The notes below the pieces were generated by a model. It did not search any database. It was given only the letters and a program-made list of their open reading frames with translations, and was not told the DNA's origin. A program made the translations under genes and the position numbers. Below, one piece after another: positions 1 through 5,891 of a stretch of 5,973 bases of DNA. How positions within the stretch are numbered: position 1 is the first letter of the stretch; each line of letters starts with the position of its first letter. Origin of the DNA: Chloroflexota bacterium (GTDB taxonomy: Bacteria; Chloroflexota; Limnocylindria; Limnocylindrales; CSP1-4); assembly GCA_003157175.1 (NCBI GenBank), contig PMIQ01000243.1, positions 2,064 to 8,036 of the forward strand. Reading direction: 5' to 3'.

Positions 1-605
1 GCGCCGGCGGCCTCGATGGCAGCGAGCCGTTCGTTCAGCTTCGCGAACCCCTCGGACATTTCGATGCGGAACTGGTGGAGTGGCGAACCCAGCCGCGTTG
101 GGTCCAGCAGCTGGGCGAGCCGCGAGGCGTCGCCGTCGAAATACGAGCCGAGCAGCACCTTCATCCGGCCGATGGCGCTGTCGCGCTTGGCCTCGTCGAA
201 CAGCTCGTCGACGAAGTTGCGCAGCTGACCCTTGTCGCCGAGGAACCGCTCCAGCGTCCGCGGCAGCCGGCCTTCGCCGTCGGCGAAGTTCTGGCGCAGC
301 ATCGTGTCCAGGGCCGTGGCCGCCTTCTCGTTCGCGGCCTCCGTCTGGCGAAGCAGCCCCTGGAACTCGGCCCGGACCGCGTCCACGTTGACCGTCACGC
401 CGACGCTCTGGATCGCCGTCAACCCGACCCGCAGCGCGCGCTCCACCAGGAGTGCCCGCTCCTCGGCCGGCCGCTCGGCCACGAACGCTGCCAGAGCGTG
501 GTCGTCCAGGACCAGATGCTCGACGACGAGCCGATCGGACTCGATCTTGACCGAGCCCTGGCGGGTCGGTTGGGCCGGCAGCGAGATGAGCTTCGCGGTT
601 TCCAT
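1..605 (-). CDS. Hypothetical coiled-coil-prone protein, N-terminal 201 residues (C-terminus off the left edge)
   Basis: An open minus-strand frame runs from an ATG at 605-603 to the left edge with no stop. It gives 201 complete residues, starting METAKLISLP. An in-frame TAG lies upstream (638-636), so this ATG is the first possible one, and a purine-rich GAGAG sits 8 bases before it. The protein has no signal peptide, membrane segment or cysteine. It is rich in Glu, Arg, Leu and Ala. Stretches around residues 40-60, 75-105 and 180-200 look helical and likely to form coiled coils. Residues 107-170 carry a more conserved-looking block with GRLPRTLERFLGDKGQL, VDELFDE and SYFDGDASRLAQLLDP. I do not recognise a named family. 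The layout (helical N-terminus, then a missing C-terminus) resembles proteins that end in a nuclease-like domain, but nothing here shows that. It is transcribed divergently from the sigma-factor unit. Confidence 0.82.
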   Translation of the reverse strand, partial: METAKLISLPAQPTRQGSVKIESDRLVVEHLVLDDHALAAFVAERPAEERALLVERALRVGLTAIQSVGVTVNVDAVRAEFQGLLRQTEAANEKAATALDTMLRQNFADGEGRLPRTLERFLGDKGQLRNFVDELFDEAKRDSAIGRMKVLLGSYFDGDASRLAQLLDPTRLGSPLHQFRIEMSEGFAKLNERLAAIEAAG

Positions 606-613
606 GGTGCGAA

Positions 614-618
614 CTCTC
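614..618 (-). promoter_or_regulatory. Candidate ribosome binding site for the minus-strand gene
   Basis: On the minus strand this reads GAGAG, 8 bases before the ATG at 605-603. It is the only purine-rich tract near that start and supports the choice of that ATG. Confidence 0.5.
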
Positions 619-628
619 GCGGCGCGCC

Positions 629-646
629 GTGTCAGCTAGCGTGTCA
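629..646. repeat. Direct repeat GTGTCA flanking the palindrome GCTAGC
   Basis: GTGTCA (629-634) and GTGTCA (641-646) flank the perfect 6-base palindrome GCTAGC (635-640), in the divergent intergenic region. The two copies are 12 bases apart start to start, about one helical turn, which would suit a protein binding two half-sites in tandem. No known regulator is identified from the motif. It lies just upstream of the minus-strand gene, in its likely promoter region, but may be chance. Confidence 0.35.
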
Positions 647-698
647 CTGGGCGCCGACCGACAATTGGCCGGACGGAGTCGACCGCCAACCGGGTCGC

Positions 699-723
699 GA
701 ACGAAACGCGGTGACCCGGCGTC
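699..723 (+). promoter_or_regulatory. Candidate ECF-type sigma promoter upstream of the sigma-factor gene
   Basis: GAAC (699-702) and CGTC (720-723) are separated by 17 bases. An AAC-containing -35 and a CGTC-like -10 at about this spacing are typical of many ECF sigma factor promoters, which often lie in front of their own genes. Transcription would start near 730. That fits a short leader and the ribosome binding site at 736-741 with the TTG start at 751, or an almost leaderless message from the ATG at 733. Both elements are short, so chance is possible. Confidence 0.4.
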
Positions 724-732
724 ATATCGGGC

Positions 733-1263
733 ATGAAGGGAATTCGAACGTTGGAGCCAGACGCGAAGACCTTGGCGCAAGACTCCGTGGAGGCCTTCCG
801 GCGTCTCTCGGCGCGCCAGGTCCAATCCGCCCACCGGCTCGCCTTCGCCATTCTCGGCGACGATCTCGAGGCTGAGGACGCCGCCCAGGATGCGTTCACG
901 TCCGCATGGCGGCAGCGGGCGACCCTTCGGGACCCGGACAGGTTCGAGGCGTGGTTCGGACGGATCCTCGTCAATGTCTGCCGCGATCGGCTCCGCCGAC
1001 GGGCGCGAGTGCGGCGCTTGCCGAGCGCCATGGATGGTGGGCGTCAGGTCGATCCGGCGCAGGCGGCGCTTGAGCGCGACGTGCTCGGCCGCGCGCTTGC
1101 CTCCCTCGATCCCGACTTTCGGATCGTCGTCATCCTGCGCTTCTGGACGGACCTCTCTGTCGATGGCATCGCCGAGCGTCTCGGGATACCCGCCGGGACC
1201 GTGAAATCGAGGCTCCACAGCTCGATGCGGCAGCTGCGCGCTGCCCTGGAGGCACTGGGATGA
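733..1263 (+). CDS. ECF-family RNA polymerase sigma factor
   Basis: This is a 176-residue sigma-70 factor of the extracytoplasmic-function type. It binds core RNA polymerase in the cytoplasm and directs it to a specific promoter set. Region 2 spans about residues 30-92: QSAHRLAFAILGDDLEAEDA and AQDAFTSAWR hold the core-binding and -10 recognition helices, and DRFEAWFGRILVNVCRDRLRRR follows. Region 4 spans about 115-172: ALASLDPDFRIVVILRFW leads into the helix-turn-helix LSVDGIAERLGIPAGTVKSR, which reads the -35. There is no region 1.1 or 3 and no C-terminal extension. Length is normal for the group. The start is not settled: ATG 733 has no ribosome binding site, while an in-frame TTG at 751 has AAGGGA 9 bases upstream and would give 170 residues without touching region 2. 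The stop overlaps the next gene by 4 bases (ATGA), so the two are very likely co-translated. The exact ECF group cannot be told by eye. Confidence 0.95.
   Translation: MKGIRTLEPDAKTLAQDSVEAFRRLSARQVQSAHRLAFAILGDDLEAEDAAQDAFTSAWRQRATLRDPDRFEAWFGRILVNVCRDRLRRRARVRRLPSAMDGGRQVDPAQAALERDVLGRALASLDPDFRIVVILRFWTDLSVDGIAERLGIPAGTVKSRLHSSMRQLRAALEALG
736..741 (+). promoter_or_regulatory. Ribosome binding site that favours a TTG start at 751
   Basis: AAGGGA lies 9 bases before the in-frame TTG at 751-753 and inside the reading frame that begins at ATG 733. No comparable purine tract precedes 733. It is the main reason to consider 751 as the true start of the sigma factor. Confidence 0.45.
1248..1252 (+). 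promoter_or_regulatory. Strong ribosome binding site for the Asp-box membrane protein
   Basis: GGAGG sits 7 bases before ATG 1260, inside the last codons of the sigma-factor gene. Its position and strength fix the start of the downstream gene and fit coupled translation through the ATGA overlap at 1260-1263. Confidence 0.75.
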
Positions 1264-3821
1264 AGGACGAGGAACTCGAGCTGAGGCTTCGCGAGGAGCT
1301 GCGCCGGCGGATCGTCCCGGGCGAGCCCTCCGATCGGCTGTTCGCGCACGTTGCGCGCCTGGGCCTCGACGAGCCGGCCCCGGCGCCGAAGACGACGCGG
1401 ATCGCGTCCCGACTCCGCGAGCGCATGGGCCTCCTGGGCGGCCTGGCCGCTGCCGCGGGCATAGCGGCCATCGTCGTGGCCGGCCTCTTCTGGCGAGCCG
1501 ACCACGGTCCCATCGCCGCGACCTCCTCGGCCAGCGCGTCGGTCGGTCCCTCGGTCAGCGCGTCGCCCGCCGTCACGCCGTCGGAGACCCCGGCGCCTTC
1601 AGTCACCTGGACGGGGTTGCCCGTCGACGTCGCGTCCTACGGCGCACTCGACGCCACCTTCGGTTGGGTCACCGGGAACGCGACGGGCCAGGCCGAGGCT
1701 CTCTACATCACCGATGACGGCGGTTCCAGCTGGAGCCAGCACCAGGTGCCCTGGACCGATCCCTACAACCACTCGGGGATCCAGTACGTGGACAGGCTCC
1801 ATGCCTACGTCTCCGTGTGTCTCTTCTCGACGGCCGCGGGCTACACGAACACCGTCCTGCGTTCGAGCGACGGGGGCCTCACCTGGGCCAGGGCCGTGGT
1901 CCTCGACCATTCCGGGTTCTACACGTATGAGTTCGACATGGTCGACGCCGACCACGGCTGGGTTCTGCTGGTCAACAACTCAGGGGTCTGGTGGCTGTAC
2001 GGCACGACCGACGGCGGCGTTACCTGGTCGCCCCTGGTCGACACCTCGAAACTCTCCACCGCACCCAGAGATCTCCACTTCGTCTCCGCAACGGAGGGCT
2101 GGGGATACTCGAAGAATGGCGACCTGGTGCACTCGCTCGACGGCGGGAAGACATGGGTGGGGGTGGCCCTGCCTGTGCCGGCCGGATACACGATCACGAG
2201 CCAGGACGCCGCGCCGAGCGGCACCGCCGGGAATCGCGTCCTTCACGGCTTCGCCAGCCAGACTGGGACCAACGCCTCGGTCTGGGTCACCTGGGCGAGC
2301 GCCGATGGAGGCCTCACCTGGAGGCTGGACGGCTCCGAACAACTGAGTGACGTCGTTTCCTTGCAGGACCAGATGGACGCTGCCATGGGATCCGGCACGC
2401 TCGCGGGGTATGGAGAGATAGCCGGCTCGAATCTGGGCATCCGATCCGCCTATGGGAGCCTGGTTCTCGAGGGGCCCGACGGGCAGACGTCCACGTTTTC
2501 CGCCTCCGCCCTTTATGCGTTCGTACCCAAGGGGACCACGGGGATGCTGATGTCGGCCCACGCCACATCTGCCGCGGACGCGTGGGTGACGATCGACACC
2601 TGCGCGCCCGCCGACTACTTCGGCTCCGGCATGGGTTTCCACCCTTGCAGCCGTTTGATGGCCACGACCGACGGCGGGAACACGTGGCGGCCGATGCTCT
2701 GGCAGCCGTCGGCGGGCGGCCCGACACCGACGCCGGTTGTTCCTGCGGCCCCGCCCTGCTGCACCATGAACCCTGTCTCGGAAGCACAGCGGGCGCGCGA
2801 ACCGCTCACGGGCTGGCTTGATGCCACTCACGGCTGGGCTGTCGTCGGCACGAGCCTGTTCTGGACGGCCGACGGCGGTCAGACCTGGGACTCGGGCAAC
2901 CCGCTCCCGGCCTCGGGCACGATCCAGTTCGTCGACGCCGGGCATGGCTGGTTGGTCGCGTCAGATTCATCGAACCCTGGGGGAACTGTCTACGCCCGGA
3001 CCCTGGTGTACCGCACGTTGGACGGGGGCAAGACCTGGACTTCGACCGACCTGCCGACCAATGCCACCGACCCGAACTGGACATGGTCGCACTTCGTGGA
3101 TACGACACACGGCGTCGTGGCTCGGTGCCCGCAGCTCATCGCCGCGCAGGATGTGGTGGACTGCGCGACATTCACGACAGACGACGGCGGGCTGACGTTC
3201 CAGGGACCGGTCACGAAGACGTATGCGACACCGATCGCGTGGATCAGTTCGACCGTCGGCTACGGCATTGCCTACACGATGGCGGCCGGCGCCGACCAGG
3301 AATCGGGTCCGCCCCTTCTGAAGCTCACCTTCGACGGTGGCCGGACGTGGACGTCCCAGGCGCTCGAAACGCCATCGGGGAGTTCCGTGTGGCTGTCGCC
3401 GCTGGCCATGGAGCTGACGCCCGGCGGAAGCGGGCGACTGCTCGTCCAGTTCAGTTACTCGCCGGCGGGCAATACCGCCGTGGGTCGCTACGAGACCAGC
3501 GACGGTGGAGCCAGCTGGCATCTGGCCTGGCAGGCATCGGGCTCGACCGTCCCGGTGGACACCGTGCGCGTCGCCGGCTCCAACCTCGTCGGGATCGCCG
3601 GTACCAGCTTCTGGGTGAGCTCAAACTTCGGCCAGACCTGGAAGAAGCTCGCGAATACGCCGGTGGAGGTCCACGACTTCGCGTTCGTCGACGCCACCAC
3701 GGGCTGGCTCGTCCGGGCGCCCGGCTACTCGGACTCGCCGGACGCGCTGATGGAGACCACCGACGGCGGCCAGACCTGGCACGTGGTTCTGAACGCGCCG
3801 TCGATCATCACGAACCCGTAG
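1260..3821 (+). CDS. Single-pass membrane protein with 13 Asp-box repeats (two predicted beta-propellers), candidate anti-sigma/sensor partner of the ECF factor
   Basis: This 853-residue protein has four parts. Residues 1-56 are short, charged and helical (MKDEELELRLREELRRR, then RIASRLRERM), probably cytoplasmic. Residues 57-78 form one membrane helix (GLLGGLAAAAGIAAIVVAGL); the Arg before it predict N-in, C-out topology. Residues 83-116 are a Ser/Pro/Thr/Ala linker. The rest is extracytoplasmic and carries 13 Asp boxes (S/T-x-D-x-G-x-T/S-W/F) beginning at residues 151, 202, 249, 292, 347, 469, 536, 586, 640, 690, 746, 787 and 833. Many are preceded by a D-A-x-x-G-W turn (131, 229, 521, 559, 811), as in the Ycf48/BNR-like propeller group. 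A Pro-rich insert with Cys500-Cys501 (about 483-505) separates boxes 6 and 7, suggesting two propellers. Asp boxes are structural turns, so no sialidase or other activity follows. The 4-base overlap with the sigma gene and the single-helix layout suggest an anti-sigma-like role, but residues 1-56 have no cysteine and no HxxxCxxC zinc motif. Presence of the gene is certain; its function is inferred. Confidence 0.9.
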   Translation: MKDEELELRLREELRRRIVPGEPSDRLFAHVARLGLDEPAPAPKTTRIASRLRERMGLLGGLAAAAGIAAIVVAGLFWRADHGPIAATSSASASVGPSVSASPAVTPSETPAPSVTWTGLPVDVASYGALDATFGWVTGNATGQAEALYITDDGGSSWSQHQVPWTDPYNHSGIQYVDRLHAYVSVCLFSTAAGYTNTVLRSSDGGLTWARAVVLDHSGFYTYEFDMVDADHGWVLLVNNSGVWWLYGTTDGGVTWSPLVDTSKLSTAPRDLHFVSATEGWGYSKNGDLVHSLDGGKTWVGVALPVPAGYTITSQDAAPSGTAGNRVLHGFASQTGTNASVWVTWASADGGLTWRLDGSEQLSDVVSLQDQMDAAMGSGTLAGYGEIAGSNLGIRSAYGSLVLEGPDGQTSTFSASALYAFVPKGTTGMLMSAHATSAADAWVTIDTCAPADYFGSGMGFHPCSRLMATTDGGNTWRPMLWQPSAGGPTPTPVVPAAPPCCTMNPVSEAQRAREPLTGWLDATHGWAVVGTSLFWTADGGQTWDSGNPLPASGTIQFVDAGHGWLVASDSSNPGGTVYARTLVYRTLDGGKTWTSTDLPTNATDPNWTWSHFVDTTHGVVARCPQLIAAQDVVDCATFTTDDGGLTFQGPVTKTYATPIAWISSTVGYGIAYTMAAGADQESGPPLLKLTFDGGRTWTSQALETPSGSSVWLSPLAMELTPGGSGRLLVQFSYSPAGNTAVGRYETSDGGASWHLAWQASGSTVPVDTVRVAGSNLVGIAGTSFWVSSNFGQTWKKLANTPVEVHDFAFVDATTGWLVRAPGYSDSPDALMETTDGGQTWHVVLNAPSIITNP

Positions 3822-3845
3822 GCCTGCGCGGCCTCAACGCGATCC

Positions 3846-3886
3846 GCCCCGGCCCGCGGCCCGTCTGCCCCGGCCCGCGGTCCGTC
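3846..3886. repeat. GC-rich tandem duplication, two 20-base copies with a 21-base period
   Basis: Copies at 3846-3865 and 3867-3886 match at 19 of 20 positions (C3860 versus T3881), separated by one base. They lie between the propeller-gene stop and the MerR promoter. The first copy can form a small GGCC-CGC-GGCC hairpin (3851-3861), but there is no T tract, so I do not call a terminator. It may be a replication-slippage duplication or part of a longer GC-rich spacer. Confidence 0.75.
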
Positions 3887-3893
3887 GCCTCGT

Positions 3894-3917
3894 AACTTTC
3901 ACGTGTGCGGCAAGGTT
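3894..3917. promoter_or_regulatory. Candidate operator: imperfect inverted repeat between the MerR-gene promoter elements
   Basis: AACTTT (3894-3899) and AAGGTT (3912-3917) form an inverted repeat with 5 of 6 positions paired and a 12-base centre that contains the palindrome CACGTG (3900-3905). The repeat spans the proposed -35 and most of the spacer, which is where MerR-family dimers bind. Autoregulation by the downstream MerR protein is the natural reading, but the arms are short. Confidence 0.35.
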
Positions 3918-3927
3918 GGGGTACGAT
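3898..3927 (+). promoter_or_regulatory. Candidate promoter of the MerR-MFS operon, with leaderless start
   Basis: The -35 candidate TTCACG (3898-3903; 4 of 6 to TTGACA) and the -10 TACGAT (3922-3927; 4 of 6 to TATAAT) are 18 bases apart. This is slightly longer than the usual 17, as in MerR-controlled promoters (typically 19-20). The -10 ends 6 bases before ATG 3934, the TANNNT-N6-ATG spacing of leaderless transcripts in high-GC bacteria. No good ribosome binding site precedes that ATG, in agreement. Confidence 0.45.
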
Positions 3928-3933
3928 GCCGCC

Positions 3934-4401
3934 ATGACCGAAACCACGGAGCGACCGCCCGACGCGGCGCGACTGCTGCGCATTCACGAGGCGGCCGCGG
4001 ACGTGGGCCTGACTCCGCGGTCGGTGCGCTACTACGAAGAGGTCGGGCTGCTCAAGCCTGCCGCCAGGTCCGAGGGCGACTACCGCCTGTACGACGAGAC
4101 GGACTTGGAACGCCTGCGCTTCATCAAGGGCCTGCGCGACGACGCGGGCTTCTCTCTGGCGGAGATCGCCCAGCTGCTCGAGGACGAGGCGGCCCGAGAG
4201 CGCGGCCACGCGGCCTTCCACGCCACGACCGATCCGGCCGAGCGCAGGCGAATCCTGTTTGAGCGAGTGGCCAGCTTCGAGGGCCAGATCGAAACGCTGA
4301 AGGGGAAGATCGGCCGCCTGCAGACGATGGTCGACGAAACCGATGCCCGGCGCACTCGGACCGTCGCCCGAATCGCCGAGCTCGGGGACGGCGAGTCGTG
4401 A
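3934..4401 (+). CDS. MerR-family transcriptional regulator
   Basis: This 155-residue MerR regulator is expected to bind as a dimer between promoter -35 and -10 elements and twist the DNA when its ligand is bound. The N-terminal winged helix-turn-helix covers about residues 14-84: RIHEAAADVGLTPRSVRYYE is the recognition helix region, EVGLLKPAARSEGDYRLYDE the wing, and LERLRFIKGLRDDAGFSLAE the second helix pair. Residues about 105-150 form the long dimerisation helix (ILFERVASFEGQIETLKGKI). There is no large ligand-binding domain and no cysteine, so it is unlikely to be a thiol-metal or SoxR-type sensor. The start is set at ATG 3934, 6 bases after a good -10; a TTG at 3916 would add six residues but would overlap the -10. 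The stop overlaps the GTG start of the MFS gene by 4 bases, so it probably regulates its own operon. The ligand cannot be told. Confidence 0.93.
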   Translation: MTETTERPPDAARLLRIHEAAADVGLTPRSVRYYEEVGLLKPAARSEGDYRLYDETDLERLRFIKGLRDDAGFSLAEIAQLLEDEAARERGHAAFHATTDPAERRRILFERVASFEGQIETLKGKIGRLQTMVDETDARRTRTVARIAELGDGES

Positions 4402-5891
4402 GCCGGTCCCTTCGCCACCCCGTCGACCCCGCCGCCGCCAATTACCGCTGGTGGGTGCTGCTGGTGACAAGCGTCGGCGCGCTGATGGCGTCGCTGACGT
4501 CGGGCACGCTCATCATCGCCCTGCCCGAGATCCTCAACGACCTCCACACCGACATCTTCAGCCTCCTCTGGATCGTCGTCGGCTACACGCTCGTGGCGAC
4601 GGTCCTGGTGCTCAACGCCGGACGCATCGCCGACATGGTCGGGCGGGCGCGATCGTACACGCTCGGCTTCGTCATCTTCACCCTGGCGTCGATCCTGTGC
4701 GCTCTCGCGCCGAATGCGAGCCAGCTGATCCTGTGGCGCCTGGTCCAGGGCGTCGGCGGCGCGCTGCTGATGGCCAATGCCACGGCCCTGGTCACCGACG
4801 CCTTCCCGCGGCCGGAGCTGGGCAGAGCCCTGGGCATCAACGGCATGGTCATCGGGGCGGGCGCCATCATGGGCCCGATTCTCGGCGGCTGGCTGACCGG
4901 CTACGGCTGGCGGACCATCTTCTGGTTCAACGTGCCGATCGGTATCGTGGGCGCCGTCGCAGCGGGGCTGATCCTGGTCGAGCAGGCGCAGCGGGCCAAG
5001 CGAATCGAGATCGACTGGCTCGGCTCGGTGCTGTATTTCGTCGGCCTTATGGGGCTGATGATGGCCCTGGCGTTCGGCGGGGTCTACGGCTGGACGACGT
5101 GGTGGGTCGTCGGTGGGTTCGTCGCCTTCATCCTGGCGACGCCGGTCTTCCTTTGGGTTGAGGCGCACCACCACGCTCCGCTCCTGGACCTTTCTCTCTT
5201 CCGCGACCGCCTCTACACCATGGGCAACGTGACCGGCTTCCTCAACTCGGTCGCTCGCAACGGCGTGCTGTTCCTGCTGGTGTTCTACCTCCAGGGCGCG
5301 CGGGGCGAAGACCCGGTGACAGCCGGGCTGATGCTCGCGCCGCTGGCGATCGGGCTCATCGTTCTCTCGCCGATAAGCGGCGCCCTGGCCGACCGCTACG
5401 GCTCTCGAGAGTTGGCGACGGCGGGCATGGTGATCACGGGTCTGGGTCTCGCGGGACTCATGACGCTCCAGACCGATACGCCCTACTGGCAGCTGGCCTT
5501 CTGGCAGCTCGTGGTCGGAGCGGGCTCGGGCATCTTCAACTCGCCCAACACCAGCGCGGTGATGGGCGTCGTCCCGCCGAACAAGCGGGGCGTCGGGGCG
5601 GGCACGCGGATGATGCTGATGCAGAGCGGCTTCGTGGTGTCGATCGCTCTGGCGATCGGGCTGGTGTCGGCCTCGATGGACCCGAAGGTGTTGCTGGCGG
5701 TCTTCTCCGGCGAGCAGATCGGCGGACAGGGGATCAGCCTCGGGCCCTTCATCAACGCCCTGCATCTGGCATTCCTGGCCGGGGTCGTGGCCAGCGCCCT
5801 GGGAGCCGCCGCGTCGCTCATGCGCGGCGAGCACCGCTCCTATGACGGGGTGGAGGACCGGCCCCAGCTCGAACGCGAGGCGGCTCGATGA
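4398..5891 (+). CDS. MFS efflux transporter, DHA2 (EmrB/QacA-like) 14-helix type
   Basis: This 497-residue inner-membrane protein probably exports drugs or other small molecules by proton antiport. The length and about 14 hydrophobic segments fit the DHA2 family. Motif A is seen after helix 2 (GRIADMVGRAR, 75-85), motif B with Arg114 in helix 4 (LILWRLVQGVGGALL), and the antiporter motif C in helix 5 (MVIGAGAIMGPILGG, 150-164). The DWLG turn (206-209) and a second motif-A copy (GALADRYGSR, 328-337) mark the two halves. In helix 1 the usual acidic residue of the LDxTIVNVALP signature is replaced: the sequence reads SLTSGTLIIALP, with Thr34 where Asp is expected. The start is GTG 4398, overlapping the MerR stop by 4 bases, with GGGGA 9 bases upstream. 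The stop overlaps the next MFS gene by 4 bases. Substrate is unknown; MerR linkage suggests an inducible efflux role. Confidence 0.94.
   Translation: MSRSLRHPVDPAAANYRWWVLLVTSVGALMASLTSGTLIIALPEILNDLHTDIFSLLWIVVGYTLVATVLVLNAGRIADMVGRARSYTLGFVIFTLASILCALAPNASQLILWRLVQGVGGALLMANATALVTDAFPRPELGRALGINGMVIGAGAIMGPILGGWLTGYGWRTIFWFNVPIGIVGAVAAGLILVEQAQRAKRIEIDWLGSVLYFVGLMGLMMALAFGGVYGWTTWWVVGGFVAFILATPVFLWVEAHHHAPLLDLSLFRDRLYTMGNVTGFLNSVARNGVLFLLVFYLQGARGEDPVTAGLMLAPLAIGLIVLSPISGALADRYGSRELATAGMVITGLGLAGLMTLQTDTPYWQLAFWQLVVGAGSGIFNSPNTSAVMGVVPPNKRGVGAGTRMMLMQSGFVVSIALAIGLVSASMDPKVLLAVFSGEQIGGQGISLGPFINALHLAFLAGVVASALGAAASLMRGEHRSYDGVEDRPQLEREAAR
5877..5880 (+). promoter_or_regulatory. Ribosome binding site for the second MFS gene
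   Basis: GAGG lies 7 bases before ATG 5888, within the last codons of the upstream transporter. It supports this start and coupled translation through the 4-base overlap. Confidence 0.5.

Noticed and set aside
633..664. Sigma-70 type promoter for the minus-strand gene (TTGTCG and TAGCTG on the minus strand)
   Set aside because: The spacer would be 20 bases and the -10 match is weak, so it is not called.
75..875. Plus-strand open frame of 266 codons across the left part of the window
   Set aside because: It is antisense to the minus-strand gene with its ribosome site and then runs into the sigma-factor gene in another frame. The translation is Arg/Pro/Gly-rich without any motif.
1980..2945. 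Minus-strand open frame of 321 codons opposite the Asp-box gene
   Set aside because: Arg/Gly-rich translation without motifs, opposite a gene whose 13 regular repeats prove the plus frame.
1710..3779. Sialidase (neuraminidase) reading of the Asp-box protein
   Set aside because: Asp boxes are structural and occur in many non-sialidase propellers. No FRIP motif or arginine triad is evident, and the repeats look like the Ycf48/BNR-like type.
3851..3861. Possible terminator hairpin after the propeller gene
   Set aside because: The stem is only 4 bases (GGCC/GGCC), the second repeat copy breaks it, and no T tract follows.
4080..5834. Long minus-strand open frame of 584 codons opposite the MerR and MFS genes
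   Set aside because: Its translation is a low-complexity run of His, Arg, Gln, Glu and Asp with no domain, as expected opposite a high-GC membrane protein gene. The plus strand has clear MerR and MFS motifs over the same stretch.
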